Counted from the stretch's first letter, positions 9,841 to 19,801 are shown. The stretch is 64,000 nt of DNA from Klebsiella planticola ATCC 33531 (GCF_000735435.1 NZ_JMPP01000027.1:1-64000), one strand, 5' to 3'. Notes: a model not told the origin generated them from the sequence alone. Numbers and translations: made by a program.

Positions 9841-11063
9841 AAATATTATTCTTTTGCATTAGGTTCCCACTTGCTTCAGAGACATTTGTTCTAAATCAGG
9901 TCGTTTCATTTATAAAAATGGGATATGAGGTTAGTATTCTTTCTGTTTATCCCGGTGATCTTGATAAACTACATAGCGATTATATTAATTATGATATTGC
10001 AAATAAAGTATCATATATATTTGAAAAAGATTTATCCAGTAAAAATAAATTTTATCAATTAGGTTATCGAGCTTTATATTCATTGAACGCTCTAATTCGT
10101 GGTGGCTTTTCGGCGTTTAATGCAAAAAGTTTTAGTTTCTTAACATATTCGCTCCTACTTCCTTCTCTAGTTGGACGTATTAACAAAAAAATTGAAAGTG
10201 ATGTGATCATTTCACATTTTGGACCTTGTGGTGTATTAGCTAATAGTTTAAGGCATTGTGGTATTTTAACCGGTAAAATAGTTACTGTTTTTCATGGTTA
10301 TGATTTATCGGCGACGAGTCTTTTAAATAGATATTCCTCTTCTTACAGGCAATTATTTATCGATGGCGAACATTTTTTGCCAGTTAGCCTAACATGGAAG
10401 AATAAGTTAATAGAAATGGGATGTGATAAAAGTAAGATTACTATTATCAGGATGGGGATTAAAGTTGACGATTTTAATTACTCACCGCGAACATTTGACA
10501 ATAAATGTTTGAAAATAATATCTGTTTGTCGCTTGACGGAAAAGAAAGGTTTATCGTATGCAATTCAGGCCTGTGATATTTTAAATAAAGCTGGTTATAA
10601 TTTTGAGTATACAATTGTTGGGTATGGCGATTTGTTGGAATCCTTGCAGATTTTAATAAACAGACTTAATCTTGAAAGTAAAATTAAAATTGTCGGTTTT
10701 CAGCCACAATCATCTGTCAAAACAATGTTAATGCATAGCGATGTATTTCTTTTACCGTCAATTACAGCTGATAATGGAGATATGGAGGGAATACCCGTTG
10801 CTTTAATGGAGGCAATGGCTATTGGTCTGCCTGTTATCTCCACATATCATAGTGGTATCCCCGAATTGATTGACAATGATGTTTCTGGTTGGCTATGTAC
10901 TGAACGTAATTTTCATGAGATAGCTGAAATTTTGATTAGCATTGTTAAAAGAGAACGTAATTTGAAATTTATTGAAGATAATGCTAGAAGTAAAATCGAG
11001 ACGTCATTTAATCAAGTAAGAGAATATGAGAAAATGGCTGAATTACTGGAGCATATCAGATGA
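9837..11063 (+). CDS. Glycosyltransferase family 4, WcaL-like
   Basis: 408 aa, GT-B fold. FFCIRFPLASETFVLNQV at the start resembles WcaL of colanic acid synthesis. ISVCRLTEKKGLSYAIQA (about residue 225) begins the C-terminal donor-binding domain and EGIPVALMEAMAIGLPVIST carries the EX7E motif of retaining GT4 enzymes. It likely adds the sugar that the WcaK-like enzyme pyruvylates. Coupled by 4-bp overlaps to genes on both sides. Confidence 0.87.
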   Translation: MKILFFCIRFPLASETFVLNQVVSFIKMGYEVSILSVYPGDLDKLHSDYINYDIANKVSYIFEKDLSSKNKFYQLGYRALYSLNALIRGGFSAFNAKSFSFLTYSLLLPSLVGRINKKIESDVIISHFGPCGVLANSLRHCGILTGKIVTVFHGYDLSATSLLNRYSSSYRQLFIDGEHFLPVSLTWKNKLIEMGCDKSKITIIRMGIKVDDFNYSPRTFDNKCLKIISVCRLTEKKGLSYAIQACDILNKAGYNFEYTIVGYGDLLESLQILINRLNLESKIKIVGFQPQSSVKTMLMHSDVFLLPSITADNGDMEGIPVALMEAMAIGLPVISTYHSGIPELIDNDVSGWLCTERNFHEIAEILISIVKRERNLKFIEDNARSKIETSFNQVREYEKMAELLEHIR

Positions 11064-12387
11064 GTGGGTTGAGAAAGCAAGCTGCATGGTTGTTGTTTTC
11101 TAATCTATTTTCAGCAGGTTTGCAGATTATTCAAATTAGTATACTAGCCCGTCATTTAGAATTACATGAATTAGGGTTGCTAGCGATCGTTAACTCAATT
11201 CTTATGATAGCTATGATTTTACAAGATATGGGAATGAGTAGCTACATTGTACATAGGCAAGATCTTAGCAGAAGAGAGCAAAGTACAATATATTGGGTAA
11301 ATTTTGCTTTGAGTCTTTTAGCTGGCTTAATTGTGTTAATGTCGGCATGGCCACTATCTAAATTTTACCAGATGGATAATTTGCAGCCACTCATATTACT
11401 CACTAGTATAAATTTTATTTTTTAGGTTCACTGTCTCAATATCAGGCCCATTTTATAAAAGCGAAGAAAATGATTTCTCTATCAAAAATAGAGATGTCCG
11501 CTAAAACAATCTCATTTGCATGTGTAATACTGGCCATATTTTTTACTGATTTAAGAACTTCTGCTGTTGTCCTTGGTCTTATTGTTAACGCTGTTCTACG
11601 GTTGTTATTCATGTCATTTTTTGGTGAGAAAGAATGGAGGCCCCAGTTTGTCTTTGAAAAAAGTATTTGTAAAAATGTTTTTCAATATGGGATTTATCAG
11701 TTAGGCTCTCAAATAATTAACCAATTAAGAACTCAACTAGATGTTATTATAATTGGCAAGGTTCTTGGGAGTGAGTCTTTAGGGCTCTATTCCCTTGCTA
11801 AAGATCTAATTATGCAGCCATTGAAATTAATATCGCCTGTTATTAATAGATTGGCTTTGCCACGATTCGCCGAGGCTCAGAATGATAGTAAGGCTCTAAG
11901 TTCTGTATATTTAAAGGGGACTTTTGTTATTGTTTCCCTCAGCGCATTAACATTCTTATTTATTTATATTTTCTCCCCTGTGATTATTTCTGTTTTATAT
12001 GGTGAGCAAAGAATTTCAATTATGAATTTGCTTCCCTTCATGCTTCTCTTTGGAATGTTACGACCTATGGGGGGGTTAACAGGTGCGATCGCACAAGCTA
12101 ATGGTAAAACTAATATTGAATTTTATTGGAATATAATTGCAGGGTTGGTCGTTGTATGCATGTCAACAACAATCTTACTTTATTCTTCTTTATGGTATGT
12201 GTCGCTGGTTCTATCTATTTCTCAGGTGCTAATTACTTTTTTAGTATATCCTTTCTTTGTAAAACCTATCGTCAGTGTTAAACTTTATTCTTACATGTTA
12301 AATTGGTTTCCTATAGCGATTTTGTTTTCTTTCTTAATATGGGGGGTCTATGAATTTAACTTGTTTGTGTTTCCATTTTGGAAATGA
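11060..12387 (+). pseudogene. wzx: Wzx-type flippase (WzxC-like), frameshifted
   Basis: Two adjacent open frames encode one MOP-superfamily flippase. 11060-11425 gives the N-terminal part (LFSNLFSAGLQIIQISILARH, then several membrane segments) and stops at TAG right after a run of six T at 11418-11423. The other frame continues with LGSLSQYQAHFIKAKKM and the remaining membrane segments to 12387. Seven T would restore INFIFLGSLSQYQ, so a one-base deletion is the simplest explanation. The restored protein is about 442 aa, somewhat short for a ~490-aa WzxC. The gene would flip lipid-linked capsule units across the inner membrane; no other flippase is visible in the window. Slippage, phase variation or a sequencing error are all possible. 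Confidence 0.85.
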
Positions 12388-12565
12388 AAACTATATGAAA
12401 GTTTATTATTATAAAACGTGCTTAGGGATATTTCATATTCTTTAATAGCAACTTTTATATGAAAATAAAAATTTACGCTATGCGGCTTACTAGCTTTGAG
12501 CTAACATAATCTACATCTTTAAGCTGCGAGATTGTCGCAGTGACCACACCAGACAGGAGTATGTA

Positions 12566-13972
12566 ATGTCCAAGCAACAGATCGGGGTTGTCGGTATGGC
12601 AGTGATGGGGCGCAACCTTGCGCTCAACATCGAAAGTCGTGGTTATACCGTCTCTGTTTTCAACCGCTCCCGTGAAAAGACCGAAGAAGTGATTGCCGAA
12701 AATCCAGGCAAGAAACTGGTCCCACATTATACCGTTAAAGAGTTTGTTGAATCCCTCGAAACTCCACGCCGCATCCTGTTGATGGTGAAAGCAGGCGCTG
12801 GCACTGATAGTGCGATTGATTCTCTTAAACCGTATCTGAACAAAGGCGACATCATCATTGATGGTGGTAACACCTTCTTCCAGGACACTATCCGTCGTAA
12901 TCGTGAGCTGTCTGCGGAAGGTTTTAACTTCATTGGTACCGGTGTTTCTGGTGGGGAAGAGGGCGCACTGAAAGGCCCTTCAATCATGCCTGGTGGGCAG
13001 AAAGAGGCTTATGAACTGGTAGCGCCAATTCTTGAGCAGATCGCAGCTCGTGCGGAAGACGGTGAACCTTGTGTCGCCTATATTGGTGCTGATGGTGCGG
13101 GTCACTATGTTAAAATGGTACACAACGGTATCGAATATGGCGACATGCAGCTGATTGCCGAAGCCTATGCTTTATTGAAAGGTGGTCTGGCACTTTCTAA
13201 TGAAGAGCTGGCAACAACCTTTACCAAGTGGAACGAAGGCGAGCTCAGCAGCTATCTGATTGATATCACCAAAGACATCTTCACTAAAAAAGATGAAGAA
13301 GGTAAATACCTTGTTGATGTGATTCTTGATGAAGCTGCCAACAAAGGTACAGGTAAATGGACCAGCCAGAGTTCACTGGATCTGGGTGAACCGCTGTCCC
13401 TGATTACCGAGTCAGTCTTCGCTCGTTATATTTCTTCTCTGAAAGATCAGCGCGTTGCTGCGTCTAAAGTCCTGACGGGACCAAAAGCTCAACCAGCTGG
13501 TGATAAGGCTGAGTTTGTAGAGAAAGTTCGTCGCGCTTTATATCTTGGCAAGATTGTTTCTTATGCTCAAGGCTTCTCCCAGCTGCGTGCTGCGTCGAAT
13601 GAATACAACTGGGATCTGAACTACGGTGAGATTGCCAAAATCTTCCGTGCGGGTTGCATCATCCGTGCTCAGTTCCTGCAGAAAATCACTGATGCTTACG
13701 AGCAGAATGCGGGTATCGCCAACTTGTTGCTGGCGCCGTACTTCAAGCAGATTGCTGATGAATATCAGCAGGCGCTGCGTGATGTCGTGGCTTACGCTGT
13801 TCAGAATGGCATCCCGGTTCCGACATTCTCTGCTGCCATTGCCTACTACGACAGCTATCGTTCTGCAGTGCTGCCGGCTAACCTGATTCAGGCTCAGCGC
13901 GACTATTTCGGCGCACATACTTATAAGCGCACTGATAAAGATGGTGTATTCCATACCGAGTGGATGGAATAA
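12566..13972 (+). CDS. gnd: 6-phosphogluconate dehydrogenase (decarboxylating)
   Basis: 468 aa, identical in length to E. coli Gnd. Oxidative pentose phosphate pathway: 6-phosphogluconate + NADP to ribulose-5-phosphate + CO2. [14 protein letters not shown] (residues 7-20) binds [20 protein letters not shown] lines the active site, and [15 protein letters not shown] (about 181-195) holds the catalytic Lys and substrate-binding residues. An AGGAG site precedes ATG. This is the fixed landmark at the 3' edge of the K locus; GC content rises sharply relative to the capsule genes. Followed by a clear terminator. Confidence 0.99.
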   Translation: MSKQQIGVVGMAVMGRNLALNIESRGYTVSVFNRSREKTEEVIAENPGKKLVPHYTVKEFVESLETPRRILLMVKAGAGTDSAIDSLKPYLNKGDIIIDGGNTFFQDTIRRNRELSAEGFNFIGTGVSGGEEGALKGPSIMPGGQKEAYELVAPILEQIAARAEDGEPCVAYIGADGAGHYVKMVHNGIEYGDMQLIAEAYALLKGGLALSNEELATTFTKWNEGELSSYLIDITKDIFTKKDEEGKYLVDVILDEAANKGTGKWTSQSSLDLGEPLSLITESVFARYISSLKDQRVAASKVLTGPKAQPAGDKAEFVEKVRRALYLGKIVSYAQGFSQLRAASNEYNWDLNYGEIAKIFRAGCIIRAQFLQKITDAYEQNAGIANLLLAPYFKQIADEYQQALRDVVAYAVQNGIPVPTFSAAIAYYDSYRSAVLPANLIQAQRDYFGAHTYKRTDKDGVFHTEWME

Positions 13973-13994
13973 TCGTTTGTGGTCAAAGGTAATC

Positions 13995-14025
13995 AAATCC
14001 CGGTTATAAAATAACCGGGATTTTT
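13995..14025 (+). terminator. Intrinsic terminator of gnd
   Basis: Perfect 13-bp stem AAATCCCGGTTAT with an AAA loop and its complement, running directly into a T tract. Located 23 bp after the gnd stop codon. Confidence 0.93.
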
Positions 14026-14121
14026 CTATAAATATTTCCCAATTCGAATACGTTCTGTTAAGAATGTTTGACCTCATATTAGAGTTCTGCTGCTTGCTTT
14101 CGACCATTCCTGGTCTGTTTC

Positions 14122-14150
14122 TTGACATGTACCAGGACAGAGAGTAGAAC
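14122..14150 (+). promoter_or_regulatory. Predicted sigma70 promoter for ugd
   Basis: TTGACA at 14122-14127 matches the -35 consensus exactly. After a 17-bp spacer, TAGAAC at 14145-14150 matches four of six -10 positions. It lies about 70 bp before the ugd start and after the gnd terminator, so ugd can be transcribed independently. Confidence 0.6.
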
Positions 14151-14218
14151 CGCCAGAATTGTTGATTACAGGGTGGCTACTATGCCGCTGTCCAGTTAAC
14201 TGATTAAAGTGTGATCGA

Positions 14219-15385
14219 ATGAAAATTACTATTTCCGGTACCGGTTATGTTGGTTTATCGAACGGCATCCTGATTGCGCAGAACCACGAAGTGGTTGCGC
14301 TGGATATCGTACAATCTAAAGTTGATATGCTTAACCAGAAGATGTCGCCGATTGTCGATAAAGAGATTCAGGAATATCTGGCTGAAAAAACGCTGAATTT
14401 TCGTGCGACAACTGACAAAGAAGATGCATATCGCAATGCTGACTATGTCATTATTGCCACACCGACTGACTACGATCCAAAAACTAACTACTTCAATACT
14501 TCAACGGTTGAAGCCGTTATTCGTGATGTCACTGAGATTAACCCCAACGCTGTCATGATCATCAAATCGACCATTCCGGTCGGTTTCACCCGTGATATCA
14601 AAGAGCGTCTGGGTATAGACAATGTCATTTTCTCCCCGGAATTTCTGCGTGAAGGCAGGGCGCTGTATGATAACCTGCATCCTTCTCGCATTGTCATCGG
14701 TGAACGTTCGGAGCGGGCAGAGCGTTTTGCCAATCTGCTGAAAGAAGGTGCTATCAAGCAGGATATCCCGACGCTGTTTACCGATTCGACCGAAGCGGAG
14801 GCAATCAAGCTGTTTGCCAATACCTACCTTGCTCTGCGTGTCGCCTATTTTAATGAGCTGGATAGCTATGCAGAAAGCCAGGGCCTCAACAGCAAGCAGA
14901 TTATTGAAGGCGTGTGCCTGGATCCGCGGATCGGCAATCACTATAACAACCCGTCATTCGGTTACGGTGGATACTGCCTGCCGAAAGATACTAAACAGCT
15001 GCTGGCCAACTACGAATCGGTGCCAAACAATATCATTGGCGCTATTGTGGATGCTAACCGTACCCGTAAAGACTTTATTGCTGACTCTATCCTTGCGCGT
15101 AAACCGAAAGTGGTTGGGGTTTATCGTCTGATTATGAAGAGCGGCTCAGATAACTTCCGTGCCTCTTCTATCCAAGGGATTATGAAGCGCATTAAAGCTA
15201 AAGGTATCCCGGTTATTATTTACGAGCCGGTGATGCAAGAGGATGAGTTCTTTAATTCCCGAGTGGTTCGTGACCTGGGCGAGTTTAAAAAAGAAGCAGA
15301 TGTTATTATATCGAACCGAATGGCTGACGAGCTTAGCGATGTTGCAGAAAAAATTTATACGCGAGATCTGTTCGGTAGTGATTAA
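14219..15385 (+). CDS. ugd: UDP-glucose 6-dehydrogenase
   Basis: 388 aa, normal for enterobacterial Ugd. It oxidises UDP-glucose to UDP-glucuronate with two NAD+, feeding capsule synthesis, Uge and L-Ara4N modification of lipid [16 protein letters not shown] (residues 7-21) is the NAD-binding motif; [13 protein letters not shown] carries the catalytic Cys at residue 253; [10 protein letters not shown] and SPEFLREG are conserved. Own promoter and terminator. Gene order gnd-ugd is the standard right end of Klebsiella K loci. Confidence 0.98.
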   Translation: MKITISGTGYVGLSNGILIAQNHEVVALDIVQSKVDMLNQKMSPIVDKEIQEYLAEKTLNFRATTDKEDAYRNADYVIIATPTDYDPKTNYFNTSTVEAVIRDVTEINPNAVMIIKSTIPVGFTRDIKERLGIDNVIFSPEFLREGRALYDNLHPSRIVIGERSERAERFANLLKEGAIKQDIPTLFTDSTEAEAIKLFANTYLALRVAYFNELDSYAESQGLNSKQIIEGVCLDPRIGNHYNNPSFGYGGYCLPKDTKQLLANYESVPNNIIGAIVDANRTRKDFIADSILARKPKVVGVYRLIMKSGSDNFRASSIQGIMKRIKAKGIPVIIYEPVMQEDEFFNSRVVRDLGEFKKEADVIISNRMADELSDVAEKIYTRDLFGSD

Positions 15386-15404
15386 TCCATATCTCATTAG
15401 TACA

Positions 15405-15434
15405 ATGAGAGGGGGTAACCCTTCTCATATTTTA
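15405..15434 (+). terminator. Intrinsic terminator of ugd
   Basis: ATGAGAGGGG and CCCTTCTCAT pair (one G-T pair) around a short loop, followed by ATTTTATTT. It starts 19 bp after the ugd stop. Confidence 0.75.
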
Positions 15435-15776
15435 TTTGATCTATTAAATGGTTTAATGTTTTTATTTGTATGGCTGTTGCATGTTTTATTAAATAAAACA
15501 ATATGAATGACGCAATTTAGTGTTTCGTCTATCTTTATATCAGTTAGTGTATATTAGTAAATTATGCACCATGATTACCACCATATTTTTATGCATTAAT
15601 ATATGTGCATCATTGATTATGACAATGGATTATCTCACTTTTTTATTATGAGAGTATCTAATATGCATGGATTTCTAGATGACATAATGATAGTAATGAT
15701 AAAGATAATGTCTATCAGATACGACTTATAAATTATCATTTATTGTTTACTCATAAACTATCCCAAGGTTATTTAA
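15435..15776. other. AT-rich intergenic stretch, no gene
   Basis: About 340 bp of strongly AT-rich DNA between the ugd terminator and the acyltransferase. No open frame with a ribosome site longer than a few codons was seen. It presumably contains the acyltransferase promoter, but several AT-rich hexamers fit equally poorly and none can be singled out. Confidence 0.6.
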
Positions 15777-17618
15777 ATGTTTCGTCTTGATATTAATGGC
15801 TTACGTTTCATTGCAGTCACGATGGTTGTTCTTTTTCATTTTAAAATAGGATATTTTTATGGTGGCTATGCAGGGGTAGATGTATTTTTTGTCATATCAG
15901 GTTTTTTGATGAATGAAATTTGTAGAAATAAGCTTGGTTCAAAAGGTTGGATTTTAAATTTCTATGAAAAAAGATTTAAGAGAATTTATCCTGCTTTAGT
16001 CGCATGTGTGTTATTCTCGTTTGTACTTGCAATTATTTTTACTCCTCCTTCGATGTTACAGAGTTTGTTTTATCAGGTAGTTTCATCCCTATCATTTACA
16101 TCTAATTTATATTACCTTAAAGCTACATCCAGTTACTTTACTGATTCTGCAGATAGTTTTATATTTTTACATACATGGTCTTTATCTGTAGAGTGGCAGT
16201 TTTATTTGTTTTTCCCGTTTATTCTACTAATGTCAAATTACCTCTCAAAGAAATGTGGTAAATATACAGTCTATTTATGCATAATACTGCTATCCTTGTG
16301 TTTTTGTGTTTTTTTAACTAGGTATAATCAAACTTATTCATTTTATTTGTTGCCAAGCCGAGCCTGGGAATTGATGATTGGGGCGATGGCATCATCACTT
16401 ACTATAAAAAATAAATATCCCAGAACCACAGAAATAATTGCATTGATAGTTTTGATTGCATTTACTGCGATGATTAAAGAGAGTTTTAATTGGCCTGGTG
16501 TTGAGACTCTTATCCCGACCGTCGCTACAGCGCTACTTTTACATGCGAATGTAGGAAATGATAAAACCTTATTACGTGCAAAACCATTTCAAGTAGTTGG
16601 GTCATCTTCTTATTCTATATATTTATTTCATTGGCCAATAGTATCGTTATTTTATTTAAATGGCATTGAGTTTAATTTCTTTAGTCAATTGGTAGGGATA
16701 TCCATTTCCTTCATTTTGGGTTATCTCTCATATAATTATATAGAAAAAAGATGTAAAACTAGAGTATATTCTCTGGCAGTATTTGCAATGTTAATTTCAG
16801 TAGTTGCATTTGTTGGTAGTAAATTTAGTGTTTCAAAATTTTGGATGTCTGACACGATATTGACTATGGATAAATTTCACACATACGGATCCAGTGATGA
16901 AGGAGTTTACCAGTTTGGTAATATGAATAGAGTCTGTTTTCTTACCAGTGGTTATAATAATGCCTCGCAATTTGATGAAGATAAATGCTTGGTAAAAAGC
17001 GAAGATAATGGAAAGCCTAGATTATTACTTATTGGTGATAGTCACGCTGCTGAATATTATGCTGCAGCGAAAGAACTATATAAAGACTACCAGATAATGC
17101 AAGTTACTTCCTCTGGTTGCATGCCTTTTATAAACTCACGTGGTGAAAAAAGATGCACTGATTTGATGAATAAGCTTTATGGGGAATATATTAAAGAGTA
17201 CAAGATTGATACGGTTTTACTGTCTGCAAATTGGGTTGATGGAAAAAAATACTTCTCGCAAGCACAGATATCAGAGAATTTAATGAACGCTGTGAAGTTT
17301 CTTAGCAAATACTCTAAAAATATATATGTGTTGGGGCAAACTAAAGTATATGACACTCCATTTTACAGAATCGCACTTCTGGAATTTAATAATGTTAAAA
17401 AACATGAGTTAAAAGAGCCCGCAGAGTTGAATGCTGTTCTGATAAATAAAATGAACGCTCATAATATACACTACGTTGATTTATACAACTTCGGCTGTAG
17501 CGATAATAAGTGTTCTTATGTATCAAGTGAAAATTACCCTATAATGTTTGATAATAATCATTTTACTCTGCCTTGGTCGAGGGAGGTTTTATTAGGACTT
17601 CCACTAAAAACCAAGTGA
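15777..17618 (+). CDS. OafA/YrhL-type acyltransferase with C-terminal SGNH domain
   Basis: 613 aa in two parts. Residues 1-350 are an acyltransferase-3 membrane domain of about ten helices: FRLDINGLRFIAVTMVVLFHF opens it, YAGVDVFFVISGFLM and FLHTWSLSVEWQFYLFFP are conserved, and the catalytic His is in LFHF. Residues ~400-610 are a periplasmic SGNH hydrolase-like domain with LLLIGDSHAAEYY (Ser in GDSH) and a C-terminal DNNHFT block that supplies the Asp-His pair. It likely O-acetylates capsule or O antigen in the periplasm. AAGG precedes the start. AT-rich like the capsule genes, stand-alone, probably horizontally acquired. The target polymer is unknown. Confidence 0.88.
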   Translation: MFRLDINGLRFIAVTMVVLFHFKIGYFYGGYAGVDVFFVISGFLMNEICRNKLGSKGWILNFYEKRFKRIYPALVACVLFSFVLAIIFTPPSMLQSLFYQVVSSLSFTSNLYYLKATSSYFTDSADSFIFLHTWSLSVEWQFYLFFPFILLMSNYLSKKCGKYTVYLCIILLSLCFCVFLTRYNQTYSFYLLPSRAWELMIGAMASSLTIKNKYPRTTEIIALIVLIAFTAMIKESFNWPGVETLIPTVATALLLHANVGNDKTLLRAKPFQVVGSSSYSIYLFHWPIVSLFYLNGIEFNFFSQLVGISISFILGYLSYNYIEKRCKTRVYSLAVFAMLISVVAFVGSKFSVSKFWMSDTILTMDKFHTYGSSDEGVYQFGNMNRVCFLTSGYNNASQFDEDKCLVKSEDNGKPRLLLIGDSHAAEYYAAAKELYKDYQIMQVTSSGCMPFINSRGEKRCTDLMNKLYGEYIKEYKIDTVLLSANWVDGKKYFSQAQISENLMNAVKFLSKYSKNIYVLGQTKVYDTPFYRIALLEFNNVKKHELKEPAELNAVLINKMNAHNIHYVDLYNFGCSDNKCSYVSSENYPIMFDNNHFTLPWSREVLLGLPLKTK

Positions 17619-17827
17619 CATAATTATTTGTGATTGATTAAGTGAGTCTTAAGTTATGATTTTATAAGTTATTAATTATGCCGCTATATTAACTAATGTC
17701 TTTATAAATTCAGAAAATAGTTTACAGGCTCACGTTTTTCTTTTTTCAAGAATTGGCAATCTTGGATACAATATAAATAGACCCATTTTAGTTCCATGCT
17801 TTTTTGATATTTCCGGGGTTTCAGCCA

Positions 17828-18535
17828 TCAGCCGGTATTCTTCCGGCGCAGGTTATTCCGGGATTCATGAGGGCGCTCGTTGTTATATTCTTCCAGCCAG
17901 CGCTCTGTAATTTCCCGTACTTCATTCAGTGTTCTGAACAGATAAAAATCCAGTATTTCTGTCCTGTACGTCCGGTTGAACCGTTCGATAAAGGCATTCT
18001 GCGTGGGCTTGCCGGGCCTAATAAATTCCAGCACTCTCACGACCCGCTGCGCGGGGATATTCAGGTCAATTTCGATCGCCAGTGCTTCGCGATTAAAATC
18101 ATCCACCACGTTGAAGGTCCGGAAGCGCCTGCCGCACACCAGCGCATCGTTCATAAAATCGATGGACCAGCTCTGATTCATCGCCTCTGGCGTCGCCAGC
18201 GGAGCCGGATAACGCACCGGCAGGCGCTGATTTCCCTTACGGCGAAAATTCAGTTTCAGCAGGCAGTAAATACGGTGAACTCTTTTATGGTTCCAGATAT
18301 TGCCCTACCTGCGCAGCACCAGAAAAAGCTTTTTAAATCCGTATCGCGGATAGCGTTCAGCCGCCACGCTCAGCGCCATAATCACCGGCTCATCGCGTCG
18401 CGTATCCGGCTGATAACGAAATACCGTCCTGCTCAGCGACAATGTCCTGCATGCCTGACGTAAGCTCATGGCAAACTGCGCGGTCAGATAGCTGACCAGC
18501 TCACGCTTTATCGCTGGTTTTAAAGCTTTTTTCAA
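17828..18535 (-). pseudogene. IS3-family transposase OrfB, interrupted by in-frame TAG
   Basis: The frame starts at TTG 18535 (KKALKPAIKRELVSYL) and halts at TAG 18305-18307 after KLFLVLRR. It continues in the same frame with GNIWNHKRVHRIYCLLKLN and the integrase core: SIDFMNDALVCG, FNVVDDFNREALAIEID and NAFIERFNRTYRTEILD supply the D-D-E residues, ending at 17828. Since both halves share one frame, a single Gln-to-amber change (CAG to TAG) explains the break. In an active element OrfB would be made as a fusion with OrfA. Confidence 0.88.
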
Positions 18536-18806
18536 TAACGTCTTTCAGGGCGCGGCACTCGAGACTCAGGTCTGCAAACATTTGTTTCAGCCGGCGGTTT
18601 TCATCCTCAAGATCCTCCATCTTTTTGATATCAGAGGCTTCCATGCCTCCGAACTTCGCTTTCCAGTTGTAGTACGAGGCCTCAGAGATCCCGGCCTCGC
18701 GGCAGACATCCTTAACGGTGCGTCCGGCTTCGACGGACTTCAGAACGGCGATGATCTGGTGTTCGGTGAATCGTGCTTTGCGCATGGCGATCTCCTCCGG
18801 GGACAT
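18501..18806 (-). CDS. IS3-family transposase OrfA
   Basis: 101 aa. FTEHQIIAVLKSVEAGRTV with DVCREAGISEASYYNWKAK is the DNA-binding helix-turn-helix; LEDENRRLKQMFADLSLE is the leucine-zipper region typical of IS407-like IS3 elements. Near the end, the slippery heptamer AAAAAAG (18526-18532, minus strand) lies where orfB overlaps in the -1 frame, the usual way these elements make the OrfAB transposase. The frame is intact, but without functional OrfB it can at most act as a repressor. Confidence 0.85.
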   Translation of the reverse strand: MSPEEIAMRKARFTEHQIIAVLKSVEAGRTVKDVCREAGISEASYYNWKAKFGGMEASDIKKMEDLEDENRRLKQMFADLSLECRALKDVIEKSFKTSDKA

Positions 18807-19017
18807 AGTCAGTATGCCGGAAGATCTCTGAAAGTGAATGGTCCGGTTTACAGGGATGCTTACAACCTCAACTATGACCTCCGTAGTGTGATGCAGGCTG
18901 TAATTTTACGCTAAACTCATTGCTAGGTTTACGGTGGTCGGATATGTTAAATCATACCTTGTGAAGAGCTGCCGTCACTTAGATGTAGATGCCGGAGATA
19001 AGCGCCGGAAGGGAAAG

Positions 19018-19042
19018 AAGCCTGCTATGCGGGCTTTTTTTG
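19018..19042 (+). terminator. Terminator-like hairpin upstream of the IS200 remnant
   Basis: AAGCCTGC, loop TAT, GCGGGCTT followed by seven T in all. It may terminate transcription entering the IS200-like element, as IS200 elements commonly carry such a structure near their left end, or belong to older flanking sequence. Confidence 0.6.
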
Positions 19043-19163
19043 TTGTCATCCGTAAACTACCTTCTAGTGAGATGGTGATTGATTCTGTAAGGATATAGCC
19101 TGAAGAATGCCCATGTCGGAGTATTTCTTCTTACTCACCACAAGTAAAAGGAGACAAACCGTC

Positions 19164-19600
19164 ATGGGACTTTACAGGAGTTCATCACATAAATATTTGC
19201 GTTGCAAATACCGCATAGTCTGGACGCCAAAGTACCGATTCAGGATCCTGAAAGATAAGCTGGGTAAGGAGCTGTCCAGGGCGTTTATATCCTCTGTGGA
19301 ATAAAGGATTGTGAGGTTCTGGAGCTAAATGTTCAGCCCGATCATGTACATCTGGTCGTAATCATCCCACCGAAGATCTCGATATCAACTCTGATGAGCC
19401 ATCTAAAAGGACGCAGTACCATCAGGCCTTATAATCGTTTTCCACATATCATGAAGAAGCAATGGGGAAACCATTTTTGGTCCCGAGGCTACTTTGTCGA
19501 TACGGTGGAAGTGAATGAAGAAATTATCAGACGATATGTGAGGGATCAGGAGAAAACGGAACAAACGTATGAACTGCAGATAGAATTGCTAGAGCAGTAA
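19164..19600 (+). pseudogene. tnpA: IS200-like Y1 transposase TnpA, frameshifted
   Basis: Starts at ATG 19164 after AAGGAG-type sequence with MGLYRSSSHKYLRCKYRIVW, the usual TnpA opening. Near 19280 the frame shifts: the first frame ends at TAA 19302-19304, while the continuation reads VYILCGIKDCEVLELNV, then NVQPDHVHLVVIIPPK with the HUH metal-binding motif, WGNHFWSRGYFVDTV, and RRYVRDQEKTEQ with the catalytic Tyr. A single-base change near 19278-19290 explains it. All catalytic residues survive but on a frame with no start. Confidence 0.88.
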
Positions 19601-19637
19601 TCGAAAGTTGACAGTCCCCCCTTACAGGAGCATTCTC

Positions 19638-19666
19638 AAAGGCCACCTTCTCAGAAGGTGGCCTTT
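19638..19666. repeat. Perfect hairpin at right end of IS200 remnant
   Basis: AAAGGCCACCTT, loop CTCAG, AAGGTGGCCTTT: 12 perfect base pairs. Probably the right-end recognition hairpin of the IS200-like element, and possibly also a transcription terminator. Confidence 0.7.
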
Positions 19667-19748
19667 ACTTTTGTACCCAGGGGAGAACTAATCAAGCAGG
19701 AGTTCCGACCAAAGTGGATGCGCATCAAAGCTTCTGTAAAACGCAGGA

Positions 19749-19782
19749 ACAAAAAAAACCGCAACCCTGCGATTGCGGTTCA
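19749..19782 (-). terminator. Intrinsic terminator of uge
   Basis: On the minus strand: AACCGCAATCGC, AGGG, TTGCGGTT followed by eight T. About 20 bp after the uge stop codon. Confidence 0.88.
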
Positions 19783-19801
19783 GAAAGAATCAGGTAACCA
19801 C

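Larger units (their letters stand above)
17800..18850 (-). mobile_element. IS3-family insertion sequence (IS407-group-like), inactivated
   Basis: Contains orfA and orfB on the minus strand. Imperfect inverted repeats of 23 bp lie at 17819-17841 and 18811-18833, matching at 17 of 23 positions (TTTCAG..ATC..CCGG.AT.CT), with the orfB stop inside the left copy. Exact outer ends and target duplication could not be fixed, so the limits given are approximate. An amber codon inside orfB makes it a probable dead copy. It lies between the capsule and O-antigen regions. Confidence 0.75.
19100..19670 (+). mobile_element. IS200/IS605-family element remnant
   Basis: Contains a frameshifted tnpA (19164-19600) and, on its right, a perfect 12-bp hairpin at 19638-19666. 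IS200-type elements have no inverted terminal repeats but use subterminal hairpins, which fits. The left boundary cannot be set precisely; it may reach to the terminator-like hairpin at 19018. Non-autonomous. Confidence 0.7.

Noticed and set aside
13538-14128. 196-codon minus-strand ORF overlapping gnd
   Set aside because: Antisense shadow of gnd; no ribosome site and no recognisable domain.
17804-18463. 219-codon plus-strand ORF across the IS3 element
   Set aside because: Antisense to transposase OrfB, which has clear D-D-E residues on the minus strand.
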